Shown here: piece by piece, positions 9,954 to 20,269 of the stretch
Numbering within the stretch: position 1 is the first letter of the stretch
Layout: each line of letters begins with the position of its first letter
Assembly (NCBI RefSeq): GCF_023284065.1
Contig: NZ_JAKIKP010000008.1
Span: forward strand, 62,001 to 126,000
Length of the DNA stretch: 64,000 bases
Origin: Shewanella gaetbuli
Lineage (GTDB): Bacteria; Pseudomonadota; Gammaproteobacteria; Enterobacterales; Shewanellaceae
Direction of reading: 5' to 3'
Notes under the pieces: model-generated
Seen by the model: the letters and a program-made list of their open reading frames with translations, nothing else
Told to the model about the DNA's origin: nothing
Databases searched by the model: none
Program-made: the position numbers and the translations under genes

Positions 9954-12900
9954 ATGTCCGATCCTCGTTTTGTGCATTTACGCGTTCACAGTGATTTTTC
10001 AATGTGTGATGGCGTCGCGAAAGTGAAACCCATTTTAGCTGCCGCAGAAGCGCAGGGCATGGGAGCGATTGCACTTACAGATCAAAACAATTTTTGTGGC
10101 TTAGTAAAGTTTTATGGTGGCGCGCATGGTGCGGGCATTAAGCCCATTGTTGGTGCTGACTTTTGGATGCAAGTGCCAAGTTTTGATCAAGAGTTATGTG
10201 CGCTGACCATTATTGCCATGGATAATGATGGCTACCAAAATTTAACTCAGCTGATCAGTGAGGCTTATTTACGTGGCCAAGTAAATGGTCGCGTGGTTAT
10301 TGATCAACAATGGTTAGTTAAATATAACAAAGGTATCTTGATTCTTTCTGGCGCTAAAGAAGGGGACATTGGTAAAGCGTTATTAAAAGGGAATCAAGGT
10401 CAAGTGGATGAGCTAGTGAGTTTTTATCAAACTCATTTTCCAGACCGTTACTTTTTAGAGTTAATTAGAACAGATAGGCCCGATGAAGAACGCTATTTAC
10501 ATATGGCGGTAGAATTAGCCTCAAATACTGGTTTACCTGTTGTAGCGACTAATCAAGTCGTGTTTTTAAACCCAGATGATTTTGAAGCTCATGAGATTCG
10601 TGTCGCCATTCATGATGGTTATACCTTAGCCGATCCCCGCCGTCCTAAAACGTACAGTGATAAACAATATCTTCGTAGTGAAGAAGAAATGTGTGAGCTG
10701 TTTAAAGATATTCCTGCTGCAATTGCCAATACGGTAGAAATCGCTAAACGTTGTAACGTGACCATTCGACTGCATGAATACTTCTTACCTAACTTCCCTA
10801 CGGGTGACTTATCTATTGAAGACTTTTTAGTTGATGTGTCGCAAAAAGGCTTGCAAGAAAGGTTAGAATTTTTATTTCCTGATCCAGACGTTCGAGCCGA
10901 AAAGCGCGTTGAATATGATGAGCGTCTTGATATTGAGCTGCAAGTAATTAACCAAATGGGATTCCCTGGTTACTTCTTGATTGTAATGGAATTTATTCAG
11001 TGGGGTAAAGACAACGGTATTCCTGTTGGCCCAGGACGTGGCTCGGGTGCAGGCTCTTTGGTGGCATATGCCCTTAAAATTACTGACTTAGACCCACTAG
11101 AGTTCGACTTACTATTTGAGCGATTCCTTAACCCTGAACGTGTCTCAATGCCCGACTTTGACGTCGACTTTTGTATGGATAGGCGAGATGAGGTTATTGA
11201 CCATGTCGCGGAGTTATATGGCCGCGAAGCGGTATCGCAAATTATTACCTTCGGTACGATGGCGGCTAAAGCGGTAGTACGTGATGTAGGTCGTGTACTT
11301 GGCCATCCTTATGGTTTTGTCGATAGAATTTCGAAGCTTATACCGGCAGAACCTGGCATGACATTGGCGAAGGCTTTTGAAGTCGAGCCCGCGCTACAAG
11401 AGTCATATGATGCAGATGAAGATGTACGTGAGCTCATTGACATGTGCCGTCGTCTTGAGGGCGTTACGCGTAACGCGGGTAAGCATGCGGGCGGGGTGGT
11501 TATTGCGCCTACCCGTATTACTGACTTCTCACCATTATACTGTGACGCAGAAGGCCTAAACCCGGTTACTCAATTCGATAAAAATGACGTAGAAACCGCA
11601 GGGTTGGTAAAATTCGATTTCTTGGGGCTTAGAACCTTAACCATTATCGACTGGGCGTTGCAGATGATCAATCCACGCCTAGAAAAGGAAGGTAAAGCGC
11701 CTGTTCGTATTGAAGCGATTCCTCTAGATGACCCAGCGTCATTTAGATTGCTTCAACGCTATGAAACCACAGCAGTATTCCAGTTGGAATCCCGTGGTAT
11801 GAAAGACTTGATTAAGCGTCTGCAACCTGACTGTTTCGAAGATATGATTGCATTGGTTGCCTTGTTCCGTCCGGGGCCTTTGCAATCAGGCATGGTAGAT
11901 AACTTTATTGAGCGTAAGCATGGTCGTGAAGAGGTGTCTTACCCTGATTCACAATATCAGCATGAATCATTAAAAGAGCTACTGTCACCAACCTACGGCA
12001 TTATTTTATATCAAGAACAGGTGATGCAGATTGCTCAGGTTTTATCGGGCTATACCCTAGGTGGCGCAGACATGTTGCGTCGTGCAATGGGTAAGAAAAA
12101 ACCTGAAGAAATGGCAAAACAACGGAGTATTTTTAAAGAGGGTGCTATCAATAACGGAATTGATGGTGAACTGTCGATGAAAATCTTCGACTTGGTGGAA
12201 AAGTTTGCTGGCTATGGATTTAACAAATCTCACTCGGCGGCATATGCACTGGTTTCTTATCAAACCTTATGGCTTAAAACTCATTATCCAGCACAATTTA
12301 TGGCGGCAGTAATGTCGGCCGATATGGATAACACTGATAAAATTGTCACCTTGGTTGATGAGTGTGAACGAATGGGCTTGCCACTTATTCCCCCTGATGT
12401 GAATAAAGGATTATTTAAATTCACCGTCGATGATGACTTAAATATCGTTTACGGCATTGGGGCGATTAAAGGGGTAGGTGAAGGCCCCGTTGAGTCAATT
12501 TTACAAGCTAGAGAAGATGGCCCTTTTAAGGATTTATTTGATTTTTGCGCCAGAGTTGATTTAAAGAAACTAAACAAGCGTGTCATTGAAAAGCTTATTT
12601 GCGCTGGCGCGTTAGATAATTTAGGCCCGCATAGAGCTTCAATGATGGCCACATTACCTGAAGCGATTCGCGCTGCAGCACAGCATGCTAAAGCTCAAGA
12701 GATTGGTCAGCATGATATGTTTGGTTTACTGAATGCTGAACCAGACGATAACAAACAACAGTTTGTAGAATGTACTCCTTGGCCAGACAAAGTATGGCTA
12801 GAAGGCGAGCGTGAAACATTAGGGTTGTATTTAACAGGGCACCCAATTAATCAGTACTTGGCTGAATTAAAACAATATACCTCTGGCAGATTAAAAGATA

Positions 12901-13430
12901 TTCACCCCACTGAACGGGGCAAAACCGTCAAGGCAGCGGGCTTAGTCGTGGCCACAAGGGTTATGATCACCAAGCGAGGTTCTAAAATGGGCTTAGTGAC
13001 CTTAGATGATAAAAGTGCTCGCTTAGAGGTCATGTTATTTACCGAACCTTTTGAAAAGTTTGGTCACTTATTAGAAAAAGACAAAATTCTAATTTGTGAA
13101 GGTGATGTCAGTTTTGATGACTTTTCAGGCGGTAACCGTATGAATGGTCGTAATATTATTGAAATTGGAGAAGCCAGAAGTCACTTTGCTAAGGCTGTAG
13201 AGTTGACCGTTTATGCCAATAAGTTGTCTGAGCAGTGGTTAGCCCAGTTTGAAGAGATTATTACTCCTTGGAAAAATGGTGCTGTACCTGTTGTGATTAA
13301 TTACTTACAAGAAAACGCCACTGGCAGACTTGTGTTAGGTGATGAATGGCGCGTTAACCCATCTGATGAATTGATGCTAGCAATTGAGTCACAATTGGGC
13401 TCTGAAAACGTCAAAATAGTGTTCAATTAA
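9954..13430 (+). CDS. dnaE: DNA polymerase III alpha subunit
   Basis: Catalytic subunit of the replicative polymerase. A PHP domain covers about residues 5-270 ([11 protein letters not shown]). The polymerase active site has D401 and D403 in MPDFDVDF and D555 in VKFDFLGL, the same numbers as in E. coli. The finger and beta-binding regions follow, then a helix-hairpin-helix region and an OB-fold domain (about 975-1080). Length is 1158 residues (E. coli 1160). About 140 bases separate it from rnhB, enough for its own promoter. The accA gene that follows dnaE in enterobacteria is absent; tilS follows directly. Confidence 0.98.
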   Translation: MSDPRFVHLRVHSDFSMCDGVAKVKPILAAAEAQGMGAIALTDQNNFCGLVKFYGGAHGAGIKPIVGADFWMQVPSFDQELCALTIIAMDNDGYQNLTQLISEAYLRGQVNGRVVIDQQWLVKYNKGILILSGAKEGDIGKALLKGNQGQVDELVSFYQTHFPDRYFLELIRTDRPDEERYLHMAVELASNTGLPVVATNQVVFLNPDDFEAHEIRVAIHDGYTLADPRRPKTYSDKQYLRSEEEMCELFKDIPAAIANTVEIAKRCNVTIRLHEYFLPNFPTGDLSIEDFLVDVSQKGLQERLEFLFPDPDVRAEKRVEYDERLDIELQVINQMGFPGYFLIVMEFIQWGKDNGIPVGPGRGSGAGSLVAYALKITDLDPLEFDLLFERFLNPERVSMPDFDVDFCMDRRDEVIDHVAELYGREAVSQIITFGTMAAKAVVRDVGRVLGHPYGFVDRISKLIPAEPGMTLAKAFEVEPALQESYDADEDVRELIDMCRRLEGVTRNAGKHAGGVVIAPTRITDFSPLYCDAEGLNPVTQFDKNDVETAGLVKFDFLGLRTLTIIDWALQMINPRLEKEGKAPVRIEAIPLDDPASFRLLQRYETTAVFQLESRGMKDLIKRLQPDCFEDMIALVALFRPGPLQSGMVDNFIERKHGREEVSYPDSQYQHESLKELLSPTYGIILYQEQVMQIAQVLSGYTLGGADMLRRAMGKKKPEEMAKQRSIFKEGAINNGIDGELSMKIFDLVEKFAGYGFNKSHSAAYALVSYQTLWLKTHYPAQFMAAVMSADMDNTDKIVTLVDECERMGLPLIPPDVNKGLFKFTVDDDLNIVYGIGAIKGVGEGPVESILQAREDGPFKDLFDFCARVDLKKLNKRVIEKLICAGALDNLGPHRASMMATLPEAIRAAAQHAKAQEIGQHDMFGLLNAEPDDNKQQFVECTPWPDKVWLEGERETLGLYLTGHPINQYLAELKQYTSGRLKDIHPTERGKTVKAAGLVVATRVMITKRGSKMGLVTLDDKSARLEVMLFTEPFEKFGHLLEKDKILICEGDVSFDDFSGGNRMNGRNIIEIGEARSHFAKAVELTVYANKLSEQWLAQFEEIITPWKNGAVPVVINYLQENATGRLVLGDEWRVNPSDELMLAIESQLGSENVKIVFN

Positions 13431-13445
13431 CGGGGTTAACCGCGG

Positions 13446-14885
13446 ATGGATATTGCTTACCTTGTCGATAAAATAGCACAGCTTATTGAAAGGGCTCACA
13501 AAACGGATTCAGAGCCTTATTCTTCAACCAATAAGCGCAAGATCGTATTAGCTTATAGCGGTGGTGTCGATTCTGAAGTATTAGCTTATGGGCTAAGTGA
13601 GTTTGCCAAGCTGCACCCGCAGTTTGAATATTTGCTTGTTCATGTTCATCATGGCTTGAGTCAGTATGCAGATGATTGGGTAAAGCATTGTCAAAATCGC
13701 GCTGATAGTTATCAATTACCGCTTCAAATTGAATACGTCACATTAGTTCAACAATCACGTCAAAGTTTGGAGGCCGTTGCCCGCCAAGCACGTTATCAGG
13801 CCATTGAAAGCCACCTTAATCAACATGATATTTTATTAACTGCCCATCATCAGGATGATCAACTTGAAACCTTGTTACTGGCGCTAAAACGTGGCCAAGG
13901 GCCCAAAGGGCTCGCCTCAATGGGTGAAGTGCAGTTATCGGGTAAACCTGAACAGCAATATTTTAAGTTAAGGCCTCTTTTATCCATCGACAGGCAACAA
14001 ATAGAGCAATTTGCAGCAGCCAATTCGCTGCAACACATTGAAGATGATAGTAATCAAGATGACCGTTTTGATCGTAACTTTTTACGCTTGAACGTCATTC
14101 CATTATTAAAAGATCGTTGGCCTAGTATTACCCAGACGGCTAATCGCAGTGCAAATCTAATTGCACAGCAACAACAAATGATTGACGAAGAAGTGCAGCA
14201 TAAACTGCCGTTATTAATTGACCGTCCTCAAGACCCTCTCAGTATGCAGGCTAATGGGGTGGGTTTATCAATTGCGTTGTTGTCGAAATATACCACTGCT
14301 TGGCAAACAGAACTGTTAAGAAGTTATATTGATTCATTAGGGCTGGTTATGCCATCACAAGTTCAATTAGCACAAGTATTAACCCAAGCGTTAACCGCTC
14401 AAGATGATGCCAATGTTCATATTGAATATTCAGGGACAGTGATCAAACGCTTTAATCAGCACTTATATGGGTTACCTGCAGCGACATTATCTCAAGATGA
14501 ATCTCATGAAAATGATTTGAATCAAGCCGTGATTGATTGGTTTAGCCATTCGTCACATGTCCTTGAATTAACGGCTTATCAGCGCCACTTTACGATCAAC
14601 AAAACTCATTCAGGGCATCGGCTAGTGTTTCCGCAGGCGAACCAGTCGGTGAGTTTACGTTTTGATCAACCAGGAAAAGTGAAGTGTTATCCGCAGTTTC
14701 ATTTGAATGCTCGTCACAAACCTAGAGAATTGAAAAAATTATGGCAGGAGGTTGGTATTGCCCCTTGGCGTCGTAAACAAGTCCCTTTGCTTTACTATGG
14801 TGATACCTTGGTCGCTGCGATAGGATTATGGGTGGATAAACGGTTTATGCAGCAGGATAACTTGCCTGGTTTATCTATTTGGTAA
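13446..14885 (+). CDS. tilS: tRNA(Ile)-lysidine synthetase TilS
   Basis: Modifies C34 of the CAU-anticodon tRNA-Ile to lysidine using ATP and lysine, so the tRNA reads AUA and is charged with isoleucine. The N-type ATP pyrophosphatase P-loop SGGVDS is at residues 38-43. The second conserved region ARQARYQAIE and the TAHHQDDQ motif follow. TilS-specific middle and C-terminal domains make up the rest. Length is 479 residues, slightly longer than E. coli (432). It starts 15 bases after the dnaE stop, so the two are probably co-transcribed. Confidence 0.94.
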   Translation: MDIAYLVDKIAQLIERAHKTDSEPYSSTNKRKIVLAYSGGVDSEVLAYGLSEFAKLHPQFEYLLVHVHHGLSQYADDWVKHCQNRADSYQLPLQIEYVTLVQQSRQSLEAVARQARYQAIESHLNQHDILLTAHHQDDQLETLLLALKRGQGPKGLASMGEVQLSGKPEQQYFKLRPLLSIDRQQIEQFAAANSLQHIEDDSNQDDRFDRNFLRLNVIPLLKDRWPSITQTANRSANLIAQQQQMIDEEVQHKLPLLIDRPQDPLSMQANGVGLSIALLSKYTTAWQTELLRSYIDSLGLVMPSQVQLAQVLTQALTAQDDANVHIEYSGTVIKRFNQHLYGLPAATLSQDESHENDLNQAVIDWFSHSSHVLELTAYQRHFTINKTHSGHRLVFPQANQSVSLRFDQPGKVKCYPQFHLNARHKPRELKKLWQEVGIAPWRRKQVPLLYYGDTLVAAIGLWVDKRFMQQDNLPGLSIW

Positions 14886-14926
14886 TGTATTTTAGTGCTA
14901 ATTTTATTGGTTCACTTTACTGAGTA

Positions 14927-15811
14927 TTAGCTATTTTCAGCTACTTTAAAACAGTTTCTGCCAGCCGCTTTAGCACAATACATCGCATGATCTGCCCGGC
15001 TATAAAGTGATTTTAACAGGTCATTTTCACTCGACTCTGCCACGCCTAAGCTACACTTAACGTTATAGACGGTTAACTCTGGCTGAAGCGGAAGTTGATT
15101 AATGATTCTATTACAAACCAGACTAGCGGCATCAGCATCACCTTCTGTCACGATGACAAATTCGTCGCCACCGATTCTAAATGCTTGATCAGTATCGCGA
15201 ATAGAGTCATTAATAAGATTCGAAAATGCACAAAGTACTTCGTCACCAATAATATGACCAAAGGTATCATTGAGTTGTTTAAATTTATCTAAATCTAATA
15301 CGATTAATGACACCTTGCCTTGCTGTCTCTTAGCACGCGCTAAACTTTTGTTGATACACTTTTTAAAGTAATAGCGGTTACCTAAGCCGGTGAGTTCATC
15401 AAACATAGCTTGGTTGGCCATTTTTTGATATTTCATTGCATTATAAAATGCGGGTAACACAATCGATTCAAGTTGAGCTAATTGTGTAGTTTGAGTTGGA
15501 GTCAGTGGCAGGGTTAAAAAATAATGTACCTTATAGCTATTCTGTTCAGTATTTATCTCTCTTACCAGTTCAATCCCATTGTTGCGGCCTAAAGTGAATT
15601 TTTGGTCATCAATATAAAGGCGTAAAGATTTAATCGGCAAATATTGGCCGATAATTTTGCCGTAACAGGCAAAGACGGTTCTTGGATCTAAACTAGCGTG
15701 AAATTGCTGCATAACTTGCACTAGGTCAAGCTCAGATGCTGCTTGTATCGGGGATTCAGCCCTAAACCAATATTCTTCATGGTGTAGTTCAGTAGCAATA
15801 GCATAGTCCAT
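14927..15811 (-). CDS. GGDEF-domain diguanylate cyclase
   Basis: Predicted to make cyclic di-GMP from two GTP. The start is ATG 15811, preceded by GGAG seven bases upstream; a TTG four codons earlier lacks a usable site. The C-terminal GGDEF domain (about residues 132-294) has an intact GGDEF at 214-218. An RxxD inhibitory site lies five residues before it (RDTD, 205-208), so product inhibition is likely. The first 130 residues contain no membrane segment and no domain I recognise; they probably form a soluble sensor. No EAL domain is present. The gene faces tilS convergently and stands alone. Confidence 0.92.
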   Translation of the reverse strand: MDYAIATELHHEEYWFRAESPIQAASELDLVQVMQQFHASLDPRTVFACYGKIIGQYLPIKSLRLYIDDQKFTLGRNNGIELVREINTEQNSYKVHYFLTLPLTPTQTTQLAQLESIVLPAFYNAMKYQKMANQAMFDELTGLGNRYYFKKCINKSLARAKRQQGKVSLIVLDLDKFKQLNDTFGHIIGDEVLCAFSNLINDSIRDTDQAFRIGGDEFVIVTEGDADAASLVCNRIINQLPLQPELTVYNVKCSLGVAESSENDLLKSLYSRADHAMYCAKAAGRNCFKVAENS

Positions 15812-15990
15812 AATACACTCCAAGGAGTTAAGGGTTGATATGTTTCTGGTTGTCTAACACGTACTGTTATGCACTTTTTACGCCATGATACAAATAGGTA
15901 TGATTTTTAAGGATTTGTTTGTTTTTGTGCTATTCTGTTAACTCTTTAATGGATTAATGCTGGCGGATTTTTGACAGGAGGGAGCAGTCT

Positions 15991-17949
15991 ATGGAACATA
16001 ATATGTTTTTACATATTTTGTTTATGTTGGTTATAGCTATTATCGCGATTGCTTTTTTAGGGCGATTAGGCTTGCCCGCAATTTTAGCGTATTTGCTTAC
16101 TGGGGTAATCAGTGGTCCAAGTGGATTACATTGGTTTTCTCAACATCAGGTGCACTATGTCGCTGAATTGGGTGTAGTGTTATTAATGTTTACCCTAGGG
16201 CTAGAGTTTTCTGTTCCACGTCTTTGGGCAATGCGAAGAACCGTATTTGGCGTCGGCAGTGTACAAGTTTTGATGACCGCGTTAATTACCGGTGCAATTG
16301 CTTATCTATTTGGTCAAAATTTGATTGCTTCTGTGGTGATTGGCTGTGCTATCGCATTATCTTCTACTGCCATTGTTTTAAAACTACTTAATGAGCTCAG
16401 TTGGCTTCGTCGACGTCATGGTGAGTTGTCTGTTAGTGTTTTATTATTTCAAGATTTAGCCGTCATCCCTATGCTCATTTTACTGCCTTTGCTAGCAAGT
16501 GATGGTAACCAAATGAGTATTAATAACATTCTGTATGGTTTATTCACTGGAATATTGGCGTTCATTGGCTTGATGTCATTTGGTAAGTGGGTATTACCAC
16601 GGATTTTTGACGAGGTTGCTCGTTCTCGTTCTAATGAGTTGTTTGTATTATCGACTCTGGTTGTTGCTTTGGTCACTGGCGCTTTTACCCAGTGGCTAGG
16701 TTTATCTATGGCTTTAGGGGCTTTTATTGCAGGCATGTTATTGGGAGAAAGCCAGTATCGTCGGCAGTTAGAAGCCGACATTCGTCCCTTTAGAGATTTG
16801 TTAATGGGGCTGTTCTTCATTTCTATTGGCATGCTATTAGATTTTGAGCTGGTATTTCATTATTGGTGGCAAATTTTAGTGGTATTAATCGTTGCTATCA
16901 CAATAAAAGCCGCTGTTATTTACACGATTCTGAAATTAGTGGGTGAGCATAGCAATGTTGCACTAAGCACTGCAATTAGCCTCGCTCAAGTGGGGGAGTT
17001 TAGCTTTGTATTACTGGCTTTAGCTGTGAATTATCAATTACTAGATACTGAAGTGAGCACCATTTTAGTATCGGTTGCGGTGATTTCTATGTCATTCGCC
17101 CCTTGGTTAATTCGACATAGTGTTGATATTGCTAAAAAGTTCAAAGGTTACCAACCTTCTGGAGAGATGTTATCTCAAGCTATTCCACTTCCTAATGATT
17201 CTGATAACGAAGACTTTGTGGTGATTTTAGGTTATGGCCGAGTAGGGCAGACTATTGCACGTTTCCTTAAAACCGAAGCGATTAATTATATTGTTTTAGA
17301 TTTAGACCCCACTAGGGTGGCGGAGTCTCGTGGTGCAGGTGAGCCGGTTTATTTTGGTGATGCATGTAAGATGGGGATTCTCAAGCGAGTAGGGATTCGC
17401 CAAGCCAGTATGGTTGTGGTGACTTTTGCTGAAGAGCGGCAGGCGGAGGAAGCCCTTGCTGTGAGTCGAAAACTGGCCCCCAATGCCAAAATTTTAATCC
17501 GCACCCGTGACGATTCTAATCTAAGTGAATTCAAAGAGGCTGGCGCGACACAAGTTATTCCTGAATCATTAGAGGGCAGCTTGATGCTAGTGTCGCAAGT
17601 ACTTTATAAATGTGGCGTGCCATTACCGCGTATCATAAAACGACTAGAGTCAGAACGCCGAAATCATTATCAATATTTACACGGCTTCTTTTCAGGAAGC
17701 GAAACCGATTTCACTTTAGACTCATTACATGCGGTATCGCTAAGTGCCAATGCCAGTAGCGTGGGGCGCAAAGTTGTGGACATACCTTGGCGTGATTTAG
17801 ATGTGGAGCTAAGAGCCATAAGACGTAAAGGTTTGGAAACTGAGCCAGCTCCAGACAACTGGGTATTACAACGCAATGATATTCTTATGCTGGTTGGCAA
17901 ATCTCGCAGTATAGAAAAAGCAGAAGAGTTTTTATTACAAGGTCACTAA
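15991..17949 (+). CDS. CPA2-family monovalent cation:proton antiporter (KefB/KefC-like)
   Basis: Inner-membrane transporter exchanging K+ or Na+ for protons. About twelve hydrophobic segments fill residues 1-385, with family motifs LGLEFS and SSTAIVLKLL. A cytosolic Rossmann RCK/TrkA-N domain starts near residue 404 (VVILGYGRVGQ). An RCK-C/TrkA-C domain covers about 565-650. Length is 652 residues, longer than KefB and KefC (about 600-620) because of this C-terminal domain. KefC-type glutathione gating cannot be judged from sequence alone, and no kefF or kefG partner gene is adjacent. It is monocistronic, with GGAGGGA upstream of the ATG. Confidence 0.9.
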   Translation: MEHNMFLHILFMLVIAIIAIAFLGRLGLPAILAYLLTGVISGPSGLHWFSQHQVHYVAELGVVLLMFTLGLEFSVPRLWAMRRTVFGVGSVQVLMTALITGAIAYLFGQNLIASVVIGCAIALSSTAIVLKLLNELSWLRRRHGELSVSVLLFQDLAVIPMLILLPLLASDGNQMSINNILYGLFTGILAFIGLMSFGKWVLPRIFDEVARSRSNELFVLSTLVVALVTGAFTQWLGLSMALGAFIAGMLLGESQYRRQLEADIRPFRDLLMGLFFISIGMLLDFELVFHYWWQILVVLIVAITIKAAVIYTILKLVGEHSNVALSTAISLAQVGEFSFVLLALAVNYQLLDTEVSTILVSVAVISMSFAPWLIRHSVDIAKKFKGYQPSGEMLSQAIPLPNDSDNEDFVVILGYGRVGQTIARFLKTEAINYIVLDLDPTRVAESRGAGEPVYFGDACKMGILKRVGIRQASMVVVTFAEERQAEEALAVSRKLAPNAKILIRTRDDSNLSEFKEAGATQVIPESLEGSLMLVSQVLYKCGVPLPRIIKRLESERRNHYQYLHGFFSGSETDFTLDSLHAVSLSANASSVGRKVVDIPWRDLDVELRAIRRKGLETEPAPDNWVLQRNDILMLVGKSRSIEKAEEFLLQGH

Positions 17950-18029
17950 TTCAATTATTAGTGGCAGTATATTTATTGAGCTTAAATTGTATTGTTATCA
18001 ATCATTAAATAATGTTTCAACGGCTAAGT

Positions 18030-18043
18030 GTGATCTAGATCAA
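18030..18043. promoter_or_regulatory. Fnr/EtrA-type box 1 upstream of ompW
   Basis: The sequence GTGATCTAGATCAA matches the Fnr consensus TTGAT-N4-ATCAA at nine of ten fixed positions. With its left neighbour it also resembles a CRP half-site (TGTGA). It lies about 150 bases before the ompW ATG. Confidence 0.55.
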
Positions 18044-18089
18044 CTTGGTGCTTGATAAAACACTACCTATTTAGGCGTATGAGAAGTTG

Positions 18090-18103
18090 TTGATCTAAAT
18101 CAA
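18090..18103. promoter_or_regulatory. Fnr/EtrA-type box 2 upstream of ompW
   Basis: TTGATCTAAATCAA is a perfect match to the Fnr consensus TTGAT-N4-ATCAA. It is exactly 60 bases downstream of box 1, so both would lie on the same DNA face. It lies 87 bases before the ompW ATG. In E. coli ompW is an Fnr target, which supports the reading. I found no convincing -10 at class II spacing. Confidence 0.65.
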
Positions 18104-18189
18104 GGTTAATGCGGTAAAACTCTGGCAGAGTGGCGGCAAATGTTAAGGATGTAACGAATAACGTCCATATGTTGCCTTGATGGAGTGAG

Positions 18190-18870
18190 ATGATGAACAA
18201 AAAATTAACGTTAGGATTGGTTGCTGCAAGTTTACTTTCTGCTGGTGTGTCTTCTACTGCGATTGCACATGAAGCCGGTGATTTCTTATTTAGATTTGGT
18301 GCGGTAATGGTTGCGCCAAACGAGTCAAGTCAAAATGTAGTGACTCCTGATTTAGGGGATTTAGGACAATTCTCTGTTGATGATAACACTCAAGTTGGTT
18401 TAAATTTTGGTTACATGATTACTGACAACTGGGCAGTTGAATTACTAGCTGCTACTCCATTTTCTCATGATATTTCTGTTGCAGGTGACCTAAAGATTGC
18501 TGAAACTAAGCATTTACCACCTACCTTAGTAGCTCAGTATTATTTTGGTAATGCTCAATCAAAACTTCGTCCATATATTGGCGTAGGGGTTAATTTTACC
18601 AACTTTTTTGATAACGAAATTACAAATGACGTCGACAATCGATTATCTGATTTAAGTTTGTCTAACTCGTGGGGGCTTGCTGCACAAGTGGGTCTAGATT
18701 ATCAGATCAACAGTAACTGGTTAGTGAATGCATCAGTTTGGTATGCTGACATTTCAACTGATGCGTCGTTTAATTATGCCCCAAATGGTGGGAGTGATTC
18801 AGTAGCTGTCACGATTGAAACAGACATTAATCCATGGGTTTACATGGTCAGTGTAGGGTATAAGTTCTAA
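18190..18870 (+). CDS. ompW: Outer membrane protein OmpW
   Basis: Eight-stranded outer-membrane barrel of the OmpW family, linked to small hydrophobic compounds and to adaptation to low oxygen. A signal peptide of about 26 residues ends near AIAH. The family hallmark follows: DFLFRFGAVMVAP near the mature N-terminus, then a region with YMITDNWAVELLAATPF. The chain ends MVSVGYKF with a C-terminal phenylalanine. Length is 226 residues, slightly longer than E. coli OmpW (212). Two Fnr-type boxes upstream suggest anaerobic control. A strong terminator follows. Confidence 0.95.
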   Translation: MMNKKLTLGLVAASLLSAGVSSTAIAHEAGDFLFRFGAVMVAPNESSQNVVTPDLGDLGQFSVDDNTQVGLNFGYMITDNWAVELLAATPFSHDISVAGDLKIAETKHLPPTLVAQYYFGNAQSKLRPYIGVGVNFTNFFDNEITNDVDNRLSDLSLSNSWGLAAQVGLDYQINSNWLVNASVWYADISTDASFNYAPNGGSDSVAVTIETDINPWVYMVSVGYKF

Positions 18871-18883
18871 TTGCGAATATCTG

Positions 18884-18914
18884 AAAAAATAGGAGCCTAG
18901 GGCTCCTATTTTTT
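18884..18914. terminator. Bidirectional terminator between ompW and the SDR gene
   Basis: A perfect stem AGGAGCC / GGCTCCT with a 3-base loop is flanked by an A-run on the left and a T-run on the right, so it can stop transcription in both directions between these convergent genes. Confidence 0.9.
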
Positions 18915-18940
18915 TATGTAAAACTTGCCATGGGGCGACG

Positions 18941-19687
18941 TTAGTGCTTTTTCTTTTTCGCTTTCCAGTGGCGAGTGTTATAAATATATTCTGGCAGCAT
19001 GCGGTTTATCCAGGCAACTAAACGCCAACGTTTAGTGACATATACTCGGCGTTTACCTTTTTTCAGTGCAGTTAATATTTGTTTAGCAACCTTATCTAAC
19101 GGCGGTAAAAGGAAACGACTTTGTTGTAAGGCGGCTTTATCGAGTAAACCTAACTGAATATCACTAATGGTGATAGGCAATTTTAATCTTTGAGCGTGCA
19201 TGCTCAGGCCTTCAAAGTAGTTTGCCGCAAAGGCTTTTGATGCATGGTAAGCCATGCTGGGGCCACCACGTTGGCCTGCAATAGAGTTTATTGCTGCAAG
19301 TTGGCCATATCCTTGCTCGACCATCAATTTGAATACGCAATTACAAATGGCGGCAAACCCTGTGACATTTACATCAATAATTCCTTGCTCTAGCTTCCAC
19401 GGTAAGCTGGCGTCGTAACCATTCATACCGGTATTAACGATGACCAAATGAGCGCCTTCTTCTTTATTCCATGCTTCACTAATTTGGTTAATAAGTGCTT
19501 GAGAGTCAAAAATGGATAACGGTAATATTTGGGTTGATGTTGGTAAACTTTTAGCAAACTCATCCATGGCTGCAGGTTCGGGTACAAATAACAGTAATTT
19601 TACGTTTTGAGCTGCAAGTTGGCGGGCAATTTCTTTACTCAACTGAGAGCTTGCGCCAATAATCATAGCTGTGGCAATGGTTGTCAT
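18941..19687 (-). CDS. Short-chain dehydrogenase/reductase family protein
   Basis: Predicted NAD(P)-dependent oxidoreductase of unknown substrate. The Rossmann start reads MIIGASSQLSKEIA, a variant of TGxxxGxG. The catalytic pair is in YHASKAF (Tyr-x3-Lys), with the preceding serine in AINSIAGQ. The position of the usual NNAG motif reads VNTGMNG. The C-terminus contains a hydrophobic stretch and ends in a basic tail (KAKKKKH), compatible with peripheral membrane association. It is monocistronic, transcribed toward ompW, and divergent from the lipoprotein-metA pair. Confidence 0.85.
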   Translation of the reverse strand: MTTIATAMIIGASSQLSKEIARQLAAQNVKLLLFVPEPAAMDEFAKSLPTSTQILPLSIFDSQALINQISEAWNKEEGAHLVIVNTGMNGYDASLPWKLEQGIIDVNVTGFAAICNCVFKLMVEQGYGQLAAINSIAGQRGGPSMAYHASKAFAANYFEGLSMHAQRLKLPITISDIQLGLLDKAALQQSRFLLPPLDKVAKQILTALKKGKRRVYVTKRWRLVAWINRMLPEYIYNTRHWKAKKKKH

Positions 19688-19775
19688 GGGTGGTGTTCAT
19701 ATTAGTTGGTCTTAAATTGTCACTCATGATAGAAACAACTATTAGAGATAACAAGTACGAAAACTTTTCAACTTC

Positions 19776-19807
19776 AGATGTATAGACTTCTAGATGTCTT
19801 TATGTAT
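19776..19807. promoter_or_regulatory. MetJ operator: four tandem met boxes
   Basis: Four contiguous 8-mers read AGATGTAT, AGACTTCT, AGATGTCT and TTATGTAT. Against the met-box consensus AGACGTCT they match 6, 7, 7 and 4 of 8. MetJ with S-adenosylmethionine binds such tandem arrays cooperatively and represses. The array overlaps the candidate promoter and lies upstream of the lipoprotein gene, with metA second in the unit. Confidence 0.8.
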
Positions 19808-19810
19808 GAT
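19783..19810 (+). promoter_or_regulatory. Candidate sigma-70 promoter of the lipoprotein-metA unit
   Basis: A -35 element TAGACT (19783-19788) and a -10 element TATGAT (19805-19810) are separated by 16 bases. Both overlap the met-box array, so bound MetJ would block RNA polymerase. Confidence 0.6.
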
Positions 19811-19843
19811 GGTAAGCTACTTTGTGTGATGGGGTAATTGAAG

Positions 19844-20233
19844 GTGATGAAGCAAATTTTATCTGTAGCAACAATGGTTATCGGCTTATCGGCTTGTCAG
19901 TCGAGCGTTGAAACCGTGTCAGTTTCTGGTGAAGTTATTTATAAACAGCGAATTGCGTTACCTGCTAATTCTGTGATCAATATCCAATTGCAAGATGTGT
20001 CATTACAAGATGTAAAGGCTGTGGTGTTAGCGGAGTATGAACTCAGTCCTGTGTCTTCGGTTACTCCTTTTGAATTTGTTTTACCAAAGTCTGATTTTGT
20101 TGACGGCCATCGCTATTCAATCAGGGCAAAAATTTCGGTAGATAACAGTCTCAAATTTATTAATACCCAATCATATCCAGTTGATATTAGTCAATCTAAG
20201 CCCATTACTGTGGTCGTTGATGCTGTCAACTAA
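19844..20233 (+). CDS. YbaY-family lipoprotein
   Basis: Small predicted lipoprotein. The signal peptide ends in the lipobox LSAC near residue 18. The mature part is one immunoglobulin-like beta-sandwich of the YbaY type (motifs VSGEVIYKQRIALP and INIQLQDVS). The function of the family is not established. The start is uncertain: TTG 19838, GTG 19844 and ATG 19847 are in frame; GTG 19844 is favoured because GGGG at 19831-19834 lies nine bases before it. It precedes metA by 36 bases in the same direction with no terminator between, and it sits directly behind the MetJ operator, so it is probably co-regulated with methionine synthesis. Confidence 0.85.
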   Translation: MMKQILSVATMVIGLSACQSSVETVSVSGEVIYKQRIALPANSVINIQLQDVSLQDVKAVVLAEYELSPVSSVTPFEFVLPKSDFVDGHRYSIRAKISVDNSLKFINTQSYPVDISQSKPITVVVDAVN

Positions 20234-20269
20234 GTCGTTTTTATTGTTTTTTAAGAAAAGGTGAGAAGT

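Noticed and set aside
16449..16832. 127-codon open frame antisense to the antiporter gene
   Set aside because: It lies wholly inside a confident membrane-protein gene and its composition is the complement of hydrophobic codons.
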